Positions 21,396 through 32,588 of a stretch of DNA of 64,000 nucleotides are shown here, one piece after another. Each line of letters starts with the position of its first letter. Positions within the stretch are counted from its first letter, which is position 1. Below the pieces are notes generated by a model. The model saw only the letters and a list, made by a program, of their open reading frames with translations. It was not told where the DNA came from and searched no databases. This stretch comes from Panaeolus papilionaceus (Eukaryota > Basidiomycota > Agaricomycetes > Agaricales): the NCBI GenBank assembly GCA_015501605.1, contig JADNRZ010000045.1, forward strand, positions 1 to 64,000, written 5' to 3'. Position numbers and translations under genes: made by a program.

Positions 21396-21952
21396 TGGTA
21401 TGAGTTCGATCTATGGTGAATACCTGTATTTATAACAAAATGACCAACTTACCTTTGGCTCGCATGGACCATCTTCATCCGATGCGTCCCGGTTTTTTAA
21501 AATAATTCGTTTCAATAGATTGGATGAGCTGGAGAAAAAATGGGATTTATGAATTGAGTAAAGACCAGAAAATTTGTTGGGGATAGAAATAATGACAGAT
21601 GTTGACGTATTTTCGGAGCTTGCTGGTGAAACTGGAGCAGAGCAATCAGTAGAGTATGCGAGACTGAATGAGAAACGAACCGATTTCTTTTTAGCGAGAG
21701 CTCAATCGGAACATGCGAGACTCATGGCTATCCGTAACAGTACTAAAATAGTGAAGGCAGGGTGGAAGCGATATTTTTTTCTGTGATCAAGTGTTTCCCT
21801 GAGCAAAATAAATGAACGGAGCTTGAGATGGTCCAAAAAAAGCGGAAGTTCTTGGTACAAACATTCAAAAAACTGTTTACCCTGCATCTAAAAAAGTGAG
21901 ACACAGAAAGGTTAAATACCAGCAACGATGAGTGGGGAGAGCTCATACCAAG
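21396..21952. promoter_or_regulatory. Divergent intergenic region
   Basis: 557 bp between the minus-strand gene starting at 21395 and the plus-strand gene starting at 21953. It should hold both promoters. A 70-aa open frame (21574-21786) has no recognised domain and I do not call it a gene. Confidence 0.45.
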
Positions 21953-22857
21953 ATGGCCTCCTCCCAAGACAACATCGTTCCCTCTTCCCAATCCCCTTCC
22001 CCAGAGTCCATTTCATCGTTGCAAGACCTGTGCACTTGCGAAAATCAGGCTGCTCACTGGGACGACACTGGATGTGTTCACCCCAACCTCCCACCCAGAT
22101 GCTTGCTCTTTCTTTCCGCGCCTAGGGACACACAGGATAACAGTATTGGTGAGTACATTACTCTAGGGGAAGTATCAGCGTTCACTTACCATTCCGTTGG
22201 CCAGACGAACAACACAGCAAGACTCCACCATCTCGATCTCATTCTGCACCTCCCCTCTCCCGGGATACTGTCCCACTCGTACCTCAGCCCACTAGCAACA
22301 CCATCCCACCACCTGCCATAGTTAGATCCCAATCTGTTGCATCCGTCGTCCAGATCAAGCCTGAGGCTGTTGACGATCTTCCAGTTCCCAACCGAGCACC
22401 CAGCACCCCACCAGCCATTGCACCTGCTCGCGCTCCTACCAAAGCCCCTGCTCACACTCCTACCGAAGCCCCTGCTCGCGCTCCTACTGAAGCCCCTGCA
22501 CTTGTCGATGTTGACATTCCCGCTCCTGATGCTCCTCCTGCATACATTGGCGAGGACATCGCCAACTTCTTCAACCTGCCCAACAGTGCAAACAATAGAG
22601 TCCAGGGTGCGCCCGAAGTAGCAGATGGTGCGGTCAACAACGGCAGCATTGACGCGCTCAATGCACATGCTGGTAATCTGGGGCTGCGTAGAGCTGGAGA
22701 GGGGGGGGGTGATGCGCATGTTGGGCAAGCACAGAATGCAACAGATGTTATTATTACGGCCGCTGACGAAGAAGAAGACATAGGAAATATCAAGAGAAAG
22801 CGGGCAGCCAATGGATTTGAAGAAACAAGAAGCTGGAAAAAAACCAAGGTGTGTTAG
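21953..22857 (+). CDS. Unrecognised Pro/Ala-rich protein, two exons
   Basis: Exon 1 (21953-22148) starts MASSQDN and contains two spaced cysteine-bearing stretches, LCTCENQAAHWDDTGCVHP, which look like a small metal-binding or structural motif. A GTGAGT...CAG intron (22149-22204) joins it in frame to exon 2 (22205-22857). Exon 2 has a TPTEAPARAP-type repeat (about residues 145-175), an acidic patch (EEED) and a basic tail (IKRKRAANG) that could be a nuclear signal. Total 282 aa. Exon 2 has no internal ATG in frame, so the gene is easily missed. It lies divergent from the gene at 21395 and tail-to-tail with the large gene at 23052-27363; all three may belong to one multicopy gene set. The last codons AAG|GTGTGT could also be a donor site, so a further exon is possible. 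Function unknown. Confidence 0.65.
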
Positions 22858-23051
22858 TTCGTTCGCTTTCGGCCTCAATGATTTTATGCTCACATTTGTT
22901 CAAGAAAACAACTTCTACTGTTAGCATATTAGGGAATGGTCGCATAAATTTGACTGTGAATTTTTGATTGTTAGTATAATAATGGTTAAATCAGAAATAT
23001 TAGATACCCACCTCAATAAATAAATAATTAGCGATCTGAGAATCACCTCAC

Positions 23052-26000
23052 CTACTGTGGGGTATACAGCCGATGAGGGACTTGGGGCGCGCGTAGAAAT
23101 TGGTTCCAAAATTGCTGACAGTAGAATTGAGCAATCGCGTTTTCGAATTGCGATGCCCTTGCTGTGCCAATAGAAGAAGCTTGGCGGCGTGTAGAAAGCT
23201 GTGAGATGAACTCTGGGCATCCAGGCCAAGTTTTGACAACTTTGGCGAAGTTGATGAGGTACTCGAGTCGTTCCTCTAAGGTATCAGATGCAAGCCCCAC
23301 ATTCCGGGCTGGGAGGATCACAATCTTGAAGATTCCTGGGGCAAAACATCGCTGAATGGCCGACTCCCGATCGAAAAGTTGCTTGGCGGTTTGATGTTTA
23401 GGATCAGGATGTAGTTGACATGTGAGATGGCGATCTAACGCAATGAACTCTAAATGGAAGTTCAACTCATATAGGGACCAAAGAATTTGCCAAACAACTT
23501 CGATGGGTACTGCTTGACCAGCTGGGTATGTTGTACCTTCCCAGGTTGGTGATATAGCGGCTAGTTGGACTTGAACGCCAGCTGCAAAAGGAGTTATATC
23601 GGCATATACGAGCTTGTCGTAGAGTTTGCGGCGACATTGTGCAGTATGGCTAGGGCCCTCAGGAGGTTTACTGAGGTCGAGATTTAAGAATTCTCTCCAC
23701 TCCTGCGAGTTGAGGGCACCACCATCTGTACCAAGGAGTCCTTCCCAGATCATCCGAATTTGAAGCCAGGTCTTAATATAAGCTTGTAGATTTTTGGAGC
23801 CAAGGAAAAGCTTCGGATCAGGAAGGGCATATCGTGTGTCGCCCTTCTCAATAGCCATGTTTGTTGTTGAAGAAAGACCAATGGACCGCACTGCCTCAAC
23901 CCATGCAGGAATTCCGTATGGGCTATGGACATCGTCAACTGGCTCAAATGGATTGCGACCAGAACGATGAATATTATCTACAGCAAAAGGTGTTAGTCGT
24001 TATATTGAAAACGCGACGAGCGAAATACCATTTGATGGGGCAGGTGGTTGCCTCTGTTGATTCCGGGATGTCGATTGAGGCCTGGAGGATGCTATTTGGG
24101 TATTTGTTAATTTGAGTGGATTGATGCGCTCAGCTTACACGTACCCGCTTGATTTCCTTGCATATGGGACACTGTGAACCCAGCCGAAGGGTTATTCCCT
24201 CTGAATTTGTTATAAGTGAATAACAGTACTTGAGAAGAGGGTGAGTAAGGAAGATCATCGTAGAAAGTGATGTAATTGCATACCTTGATCATATGATATT
24301 CACTTACAATGGATGAGGAATTTAGAGTAGCTTTCACTCCTCAAAATTTACCACGAAAGCCCCGCTGTAGGGGAGGGATTCTCATTGCTTCATCGAAGGA
24401 AATCGAAAAAAGGAGGTTAAAAGCATTATTTGATTTGAGGTTTATCAATCCGAAAGGTGGATTACAGGAGGAAATAACTACCTGTATGAGAGGTATACAT
24501 CCAATAACTACAGTTTTTAAAATGTAAAAAACATCCACATTGCCGCTGTTTCCAGTATCCAACGCCGCCATTGTATCTGAATCGCCCTGTTGCATGCCTG
24601 GCTTTACTAACATGCAGCCACAGGATTCCTTACCCACCTCACCTTCATCCTCGCACTTGCTTCCATCTTGCAGTTTGAATGTGCACTTCATAAAAATTCG
24701 CAGCTATAGGAAAATTATATTAGCAAGGCTCTGATACAGAAAGCACGAAATTAACATTCACTCACCCAGAGGTCATTCTGATGCCCTGGTAGCCTTGCAA
24801 GCCAACGTTATAAGGGATGACGAGGAGGCGGCGGCGTGCTCTACCTGTATACCCGCCGATCTTCCGCATAAGATGGGCCTAAGGGCAGAAACATATAACA
24901 CTCGATGAAGGCATAGCTGAAAATGGAAGACTTCGTATTTCGAGCGTACCTTCATCAACTCTGGGTAATTTCGGGCGCTCTTGAGTCCCGTTTCAAGCTC
25001 GCAGGTACACCAGAGTTGACCGAACCTGTGACCATGCGCAACCCATCCAGATGATTCCTGTCAGCCATACCCATACATTTCACTGATAAGGAATAACATT
25101 ACATTTGTCAGCACATTAAATAAGTAGGAATATAAATGATGAAACCATACAAAATAAAATGGCCATGCGTAGGTGCCGTTGTTACACCTTCAAGTTAATT
25201 CCTATCTTATAATCACATTTGTTACGCCAATTGTTCACCATTGCTAGTGACTCACCCAAGAAATCAGGTTAAGGAAAGATGGATTGGTGTATGGATAGTA
25301 ATGCTTATAGCAAGTCAGCAGAACAAAGTGCTGTTAGGCACCCTAAATAGAGGCGAGAATTTGTGGCGACTTACATGAAACAGGTGTACGCAATGCAACT
25401 AACATCAAATTTGCGATGCCTTCTCAGTATGAGCACAGCTCTGGAGCCTTGTAGGTATGGACCTGGTGACTCGAAGTCAGGACAGAAGCTTTGAAGCAGG
25501 AAAATGACGCGTAGTCAAATTTTCCTGATTCGGATGGTTGATTGAGTCAGAATGTCAGTGACACGAAGTCAAAGCACAACTGAGAGAGTAGGAGCATGGG
25601 GATTATTGAAAGGAGATATATGTTTCAGTTTTAGAGAACCAAAGCGTGTGAGGAAAAATGGTGGAAGAGGGACAGTATGTACTGGAGGTTGAGCAAGAGT
25701 GGGTCACGACAGTAGAAACTAAGAAAGTGAGGAACAACGAGTTCCGCATTTCTGTTCAGAGCGGTCACGGGTCACATCTTGGTGACAGCGTAACATTTTT
25801 CCCATAAGCTCAGGTAATACAGAAATTCTTGAAATTCGTCTAAGTCCTCCGACGGTGTCTGACCTCCATTTGCATCTTTGTTTGATAGTCGCAGGGAGCA
25901 CAATAGATATTTGTGAAACAATGAGGCCCAGAGATACAATTAAAAGCTACCAGGTAATAGAATTTAAGTTATTACTCAGAATCCGTCCATATTTTACGCC

Positions 26001-27363
26001 GGGGTTATAAACACTCGATCAGGAGGGTGATTTGCACACAGGGGAAAAAACCCCTCGATACTTTTATGCAGATATCCACTGCATGGAGTGGATATCAAAA
26101 TTCCCCCACCAAACCCCTTTCATGTAACCCTCACTCAAAGGTGGTTTTTTGTGTGATGAGTCGCTGAAGAGGGTCAATAACCCCTCAGCTGGGTTCACAG
26201 TGGGAGAGGCTGTGGGATGTACCTCGCTCAGAGGCCTCAGTGGCGCCCTGGACAACCCTTGAACTTGAGAGTCGGGAGCTTGACGACGATGAATTTCCAG
26301 CTGAGGTAAAGGTGATCAGTAAAAGACGAACACACGCCATGAAAGGATGGATACGTACTTGATGGTCTTTCAAAGGGGTTTTGACTTGTGAGACGGTTGA
26401 GTGCAAAAAGATATATGGCAGCATAGCGACCTTCACTGATCATGTCACCCTCATAGATGTTGGGAAAGGGAGGGTCGTGATCTACCATCGACAAACTGCG
26501 ACCAGGCATTGTGGCATTTATAATGCGAAGAACATTGCGGATCAAGGGTGCGCCATCCCATTCCTCAACATACCAGACGGGTACACCAGTGTGAAAGAGA
26601 TGCTGAGCTGATTCTGCGTCCATTGTAAAGGCACCAATGAGATCGTCAACATCATGTGCATTGTGGTAGACGCCATCCAGTCAATGTCGATATGTTGTTG
26701 AGTAGCGAAGAAATCCCTCCAGATGTAGGCAATGACGCTGGAACTCAGTGACATTGAACATCATTTCGGCGAGTGAGGATTTGAGGGAGGAGAGGCGGAC
26801 AAATGCATTGGTGACTCTGTTCTGCAGCACATGTACCGACTCAATGGAAAATTCACTTGGCTTTGGGGTTGAAGTGGAGTAGGCAGAGACGGCGGAGAGG
26901 ATGGAGTCTTGCATGGCTCTGAGCAGGTTCAGTTTGGCTGGAGCCAAACTTCCAAGACCGGTGACGATGCCAGTAAGGGATGGGACAAAATCGCGCATTG
27001 AAGGATCCCACCACAAAATTGCTAGAGGATTTTCGTCGCTGATAGGACGTCTCGGAATAGTTGGAAGGTGAGCGTATTTGGGAGCTAGAAATTGTGGCCA
27101 TTGGCAGTGATCCTCAAGACCGTAGCGTAGATTGGCGCGGAGGCGAACATGGCGGAATCCAATGGGCGGGAGTGGAATAAAATCCTGGTTTGGCGTAGTG
27201 ATCACATAATGTTTGCCATGGTGCTGTAGATACGCTGCCACACGTCCATCCAGCGCCGTTATGGATTCTAAAATTGTTTCAGTAATGGTCTGCGAGGATA
27301 TAGTGATGGGTCCTTACGGTTTGGATTCTGAGCAGCAAGTATATTCTTAATTTGATACTGCAT
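23052..27363 (-). pseudogene. Large multicopy agaricomycete gene, nonsense mutation plus CACTA insertion
   Basis: Minus-strand exons: 27318-27363, 26359-27267, 26203-26300 continuing at 24145-24166, 24029-24091 and 23052-23977. Only removal of the 2-kb element at 24170-26202 and one GGA joins exon 3 in frame. Recognisable blocks are HHGKHYVITTP, GFRHVRLRANLRYGLEDH, AILWWDP, FQRHCLHLEGFLRY, LFHTGVPVWYV, a Ser/Arg-rich linker, RNPFEPVDDVHSPYGIP, ALPDPKLFLG, LNSQEWREFL and ELNFHLEFIALDR. I recall this block order as a highly repeated hypothetical protein family of Agaricomycetes, which suggests a mobile or expanded gene. A TGA at 26681-26683 lies in frame where relatives have Arg (CGA to TGA, a CpG transition). 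With two independent lesions this copy is a pseudogene. Its biochemical role is unknown. Confidence 0.72.
24170..26202. mobile_element. 2.0-kb CACTA-like non-autonomous transposon, 3-bp TSD
   Basis: The left end starts CACTGTGAACCCAGCCGAAG and the right end is its inverse (CTCAGCTGGGTTCACAGTG), with similarity for about 34 bp. The 3-bp duplication GGA flanks it (24167-24169 and 26203-26205). CACTG termini with 3-bp duplications are diagnostic of the EnSpm/CACTA superfamily. The interior holds only short frames; one on minus (24341-24691) starts MKCTFKLQDGSKCEDEGE and could be captured host sequence. There is no transposase, so the element would depend on an autonomous relative such as the Tnp2-type copy at 27.5-32.6 kb. 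Confidence 0.9.
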
Positions 27364-27470
27364 TATTGAGAAGCTTGATTTTGAGGAGTCTGTATCAAAA
27401 ATAGGTGGGCATTTCTAGAATATGTTGAGCATAACATGAGCGCACCAGATATCTAGATTGGTGAATTATG

Positions 27471-28971
27471 CACTGTGAGCAACCCTAGTTTTTGGCCAGA
27501 ACGTCGTCCGTGCAAGCGTAAAAGATTCGTGAACCTAAATCAGCCCCAAGACCAGCAACTATTGGTGACTAGACACGCCAGGGCAACTGCGTATACGCAC
27601 TGGTAGACATACAGTCCACCACAATATCCATCCGACAAAACATCGGTATCCTTCCACATCTGTGAAGGCACATAGCCAGACGCAGAAATCCAGCCACCTC
27701 CTGCTGATGATGAGAGGACGATACGAAATCGGTCCTTCATCCCCTTGGGCAATACGAAATCAACCCATGACACGTAGAATATCAAAACCAGGGCGATGCG
27801 AAATCAGTCCCCTGAAAGAAAGAAAGTGGGAGGCATGAAGCCAACCCGGTAGAATGTGGAAGGAAGGGTGGCTAGAGACATTGATCGCTCACCGAAGTTG
27901 GTCAACGTTGTGAAAGGAGGGGGTAGGCGGTTGTCGGTGTTGATAGTGGAGCAGATGCTTGTCGACACGTTCAACAATGGTATTGTGGTGTGTTTGTCTT
28001 CATCACCGTCACGTGCACTTATTGATCTCATGCTTCAACTCCTTCGACCAAGTCCTCAACTTGGTTCCTCTTTAACCTATCATCTCATGCTCACAAGTCT
28101 CATCCCTCTTTTCGCCATGTATTCACCGTTTCCCAGTTCTAGGATTTGACTTCGTGTCGATCCTCTTTCCTTCTGCAACTTGACTTCGTGTCGGTTGCAT
28201 TCCATCTCCATGCCTTCCCTTTGCCACACAACTTGATTTCGTATCGGTTGTCTTTCTCCATCTCATTTCAGGTTGCCAAAGGAGAATCTTGGGGATGACC
28301 TCGCATCACTCAACGCCTGCTGGAAGGGTCATTCACGCAGTCTATTTCCCAGGCTGAATTACAAGGGATTATCTTGGGAACGACCTCATATCGTTCAGCT
28401 CCGACTGGAGTCGTCATTCACAATGCCTGTGCGCCAGGTAACACTATAGGAGGTCGTCTTGGGAGTGATTCTGTATCACCCAACTCCCCCGAGTCCGATA
28501 AAGAGGGTCTCACTCGACGTTCTGCCGCCTGGGTAACAGATTACGACGACAAGGGATCATCTTGGGGATGATTTCGTATCACCCAGGGTGTATTGCAGGG
28601 CTTGGGGACGTCTTTCTAGCACCCATGATGTATTATGGGGTTTGGGGATGGTTCTCCGGCATCAATCACGCTGGATTACGACTTTCTGCATTCTCTGGAG
28701 AGTTATGCTACTTTGCCAGCGTCCGCTGAGCTAGTCATCTACACAGTTTTCAGATGGACTACGGCATAGAAAGGACCGAGCTTTGCCCATCCAACTAATC
28801 TACTGTAACACATGTAAGTCAAATTAACCTATACAGGTACTTAGGCTCCCATTCTGATATTCCTCTACAAACAGTTTACTTTTCAATTCACTCATAATAA
28901 AACCTATATATACGCCCCCCTCAGGCGATCTCTTGGTCCTACTATCAACCCACTCACAAACACATATCGCT
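27471..28971 (+). repeat. CACTA 5' subterminal repeat array
   Basis: Upstream of the Tnp2 pseudogene the motif GAYTTCGTRTCR occurs about ten times: three inverted copies near 27720-27810 (for example ATACGAAATC) and direct copies near 28150, 28185, 28230, 28297, 28384, 28470 and 28570. Several sit within longer units that begin CTTGGGGATGA. Clustered short motifs inside the ends are typical transposase-binding sites of CACTA elements. CACTGTGAGCAACCC at 27471 is a candidate left terminus. I could not find a matching right end, so the element limits are uncertain. Confidence 0.6.
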
Positions 28972-31900
28972 ATGCCTCCCAGACGCTGACTCGCAGCCCT
29001 GGTAGGGATTTCACCATCGGATGCTCCAGAACAAGCGCTGCCAGCTGTTCTCAACTACACTGGCAGAAAGGAATGTCCTTGTGGATGCTGCCAAAAGGTT
29101 GCGCGGAGCACAGCACTTCGGCATCTTCAGGGGACAGGTGGTGAAAGAACGAGAATTGTCGACGAAGTCAACCAAATCACAGCAGCCTTTTACGCCAATC
29201 AATCCCATTTACGCGTCCTATCTGGCGAGGGCGCTCAGAACCCCCTTCCCATTGACAATGATCACCCTCAAAGTCCCTCTGATAATCCTGACGTTCAAAT
29301 GTACGACCTTGAAGCCACAGAACTGGGGCTTGGGATTACAAATGATGTCTCCACTGGCAACGACCTTCTGGCAGATGCTGTGAATCACCAACTGCGTTCA
29401 TCATCCAATTTACGATGGGCCCAAGGTCCTCAACTGGGGGGTGTTGGTGACAGCGAAGAGGAGGAGGAGGAGGAGCGAGAGCGGCATAGCCGCATTAGGA
29501 CTGGCCTCTCGGGAGAGTTAAGGTCCAGTGCTCTTGAGGGAAATCTTGATGAGGACGACGAGCGTGAAGATGCTGGGGACGAGGACGAGGATGAGGACGA
29601 GGACGAGGATGAGGACGAGGACGAGGATGAGGACGAGGACGAGGATGAAGACGCAGATGCAGATGAAGTCATGGATGAGTGGGGGAAGGGGGGAGTAGGG
29701 GACTACGAAGACAACAGCGAGGTCCAGGGAGGAGAGGATGGATCTGAGCAAGTCGGCCAGCTGAATGACCCTATGTATGAGGATGAGGAGGAAGGATGGG
29801 CCAATGATGCCAGTGCACTTGCTGGCGCATTGGCAGACGTTGCTCTTCGTGAGGCATTTGCACGGGAAGCTGCAGCAGCAGCCATTCTAGGTTAGCTGGG
29901 ACCTGTTGATCAATCTAGACCCAAATCTCATGTAAACGCAGATGACTACGACCTTGCTCTCGTCTGCCTCTATGTTCTCAAAGTGGAATCGCACCTCACA
30001 GAACGCACCTACAACAGGCTCTTCAAAGCATTCCCCAACACTACACAGGAATCATTGAAGATGACCCAGAAGCACATCAAAGCCTTATCTGGTTTCAACA
30101 GTGTCAGGTACAGCTGCTGTGTTAACAGCTGTGTATGCTTCGTTGGGCCATACAGCGACTTCGACAGGTGTCCCTTCTGTGGTCAAGCTCACTTCAAACA
30201 GAATGGGAAGCCTCGCAAATTCTTCGAATACATCCCACTCATCCCTCGCCTCAAAGCAATGCTCGCAAATCCAACTACTGCCAATGATATGACATATCGC
30301 TCACAGCACCAACCTGATGCCGATTTGTACGACGATGTTTTCAGTGGCTCCCTCTATCAAAGTTTGCTTTCTTGTGACATCCCAGACTCCAACCCACCCA
30401 CCAAATTCTTTTCCAATCATTGTGACATCGCATTAGGTCTCTCTACCGACGGCTTTACTCCCTTTAATCGCCGTGACAAGACCTGTTGGCCAGTCATACT
30501 CTTCAATTACAACCTACCACCAACACTACGCTTCAAGAAGAAGTATTGCATCAATGTCGGTACTATACCCGGTCCTTCCAAGCCAAAGGACTGGGATTCC
30601 TTTTGCGTCATGCTTGTTGAGGAACTTGTCAAACTTGAACTGGGCGTGGAGGCTTATGATGGTGTTCAACACCAACTATTTCTTCTTCGCGCCTTTCTGC
30701 TCCTTGTATTTGGTGCATTCCTGCCGTCTCTCTTGTGATGCGCATGAAGGGGCATAATAGCTTGCACCCCTGCCAGTGGTGCAATATTGCTGGGGTTGCT
30801 GTGTGCACGAACGATGCCAGTGCAGGTGACGCCCAGAGCTGCTCAGGTTATAAACGCACACATTATGTTCCTCTCTCCCATCTCAACCTCACAGCAGGTG
30901 GCACTCAAGTACAACCTGTTGCATATGATGCTGCTGCTCTTCCTCTCCGTACCCATGCAGCGTTCTTGGACCAAGCAACTCAGGTTCAAATGGCAACAAC
31001 CCAGACAGTTTCAAAGGCCCTCGCCAAGAAGTATGGCATCAAGGGCATTCCTCGTCTTTCCTGTCTTTCCTCCATCTCCTTCCCTGATTCATTTCCCTAT
31101 GATTTCATGCACCTTATCTGGGAGAATACACTCAAGAACCTCATTCAACTCTGGACAGGGGCATTCAAGGAAACAGCAGTGTCGCATGCAGGGCAGCCTT
31201 ACCATATCGAGACCAAAATGTGGAACAAGATTGGTTCAGATACTCTTGCGACTGGGAGAACGATTCCGTTAGCTTTTGGAGCAGTTGTACCCAACATCGC
31301 AAAGAAGGGTGTTATCCTAACAGCCGAAATGTACTCTAACTGGGCGCTCTATATTGCCCCTGTGCTCTTACAGAACTGTTTCGGCGATGTTGCCTATTAC
31401 GAGCACTTTCTGCTTTTGGTCCGACTCATTAGGCTTTGTCTTGCCATCGACATGTCATGCGAGGATGTCGACAAAGTCGAAGCTGGGTTCAGAAAATGGG
31501 TCCAACAGTATGAATCGTGAGTTGCATTTGACTTGCATATTTGGTACCTAGTGACTAACTCTAAATTCTTTTAGGCTGTACTACATGTTTGATCCCCGAT
31601 GTCTCCCATGCTGCCCTCTCACCATACATGCCTTGCTTCACATCGCCAATGGTATCAGAGCCTGTGGTCCTGTTTGGACCTATTGGGCGTACCTGATGGA
31701 GAGACATTGTAATACCCTTCTCCAAGCCATCCGGAGTCGGCGACAACCCTACACATCAATTTCTAATTTCGTCACAGCGACAGCTCAACTCGATCAAATA
31801 CGGCTCTTGTACAATGCAGACAAGCAACTCAATTTGGATCCTGACCCCCTGACATATGGATTGGTTGTTCCTCATGAAGACTGTATGTTGTGTTTTTTTT

Positions 31901-32588
31901 GTATTTACATGAATCCAGGCATGTTGATTCTCGTCCACAGACCAAAACTTTAAGCTCCCGCCTCCTATGGGGCCAGACTCCTTGACTTCCGAACAAATTC
32001 ACAAAATTCATGTTCACCTGGTCACGCGACAGTGGGGTTCCCGTTTGGCAGATGTCAAGGCCAGGTTTCCGTTAAAAGACAAGGTGCTTCAGTTTGGTAG
32101 GATTGTCATGCTTGACTCAGGTGATATAATTCGTGCGCACGAGTCGCTCAAAGTGCAGGAGGATACATGGGATAATACCTTCATTCAGGTAAGCTGTTCT
32201 CTCGCTCCCAACGTGCCACGGACACATCTAATAAGAACTTATCTTATAGTATATTTGCTCCGTTGATGCCAACACAGCTTATGCTCGACAACCGGAGGAA
32301 ATGGTGGAAGAGTATTTTTTTGGCTGACTTTTGCGCACATTTGTTCTTGACATGCCTGATGCACCAGAACGACCGCAGACGTTGGTCCTCGCTCTTGTCC
32401 AACAAATCAACGCTCGCTATGACGAAGATATTGGAGGGTTCAGCTACAAGGAAGCAGATGTCGGCTTCAAGACCGATGAAATCATTGATCTCCACACCAT
32501 TCAGTGTGTTGTTGGAAGGGTTTATCATAGCACGAGTAAGACCTGGTACTTTGTGGATCGCACAGCATCTGTTGGGTCGCGTCAGTAG
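28972..32588 (+). pseudogene. Tnp2-type CACTA (EnSpm) transposase, decayed
   Basis: Transposase_21/Tnp2 family, recognised from CPFCGQ, CDIALGLSTDGF, CWPVILFNYNLPPTLRF, MKGHNSLHPCQWCNI, FPYDFMHLIWEN and CPLTIHALLHIANG. It starts MPPRR at 28972. An acidic DE-repeat linker (29575-29655) separates an N-terminal CPCGC-type cysteine motif from the catalytic part. Introns: 31517-31574, 31883-31940 and 32189-32249. Lesions: TGA at 28987-28989 (sixth codon, likely CGA), TAG at 29893-29895 (likely CAG), a one-base loss near 30715 (LVFG, then the frame shifts to IPAVSLVMRMKG), and TGA at 32325-32327. Reading through these keeps homology all along, so they are recent point decays and not rearrangement. 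The element cannot now make a full transposase. Confidence 0.85.

Noticed and set aside
29430..29751. Minus-strand poly-Ser and Leu/Val-rich ORFs
   Set aside because: Shadows of the GAGGACGAGGATGAG repeat that encodes the acidic linker of the Tnp2 protein.
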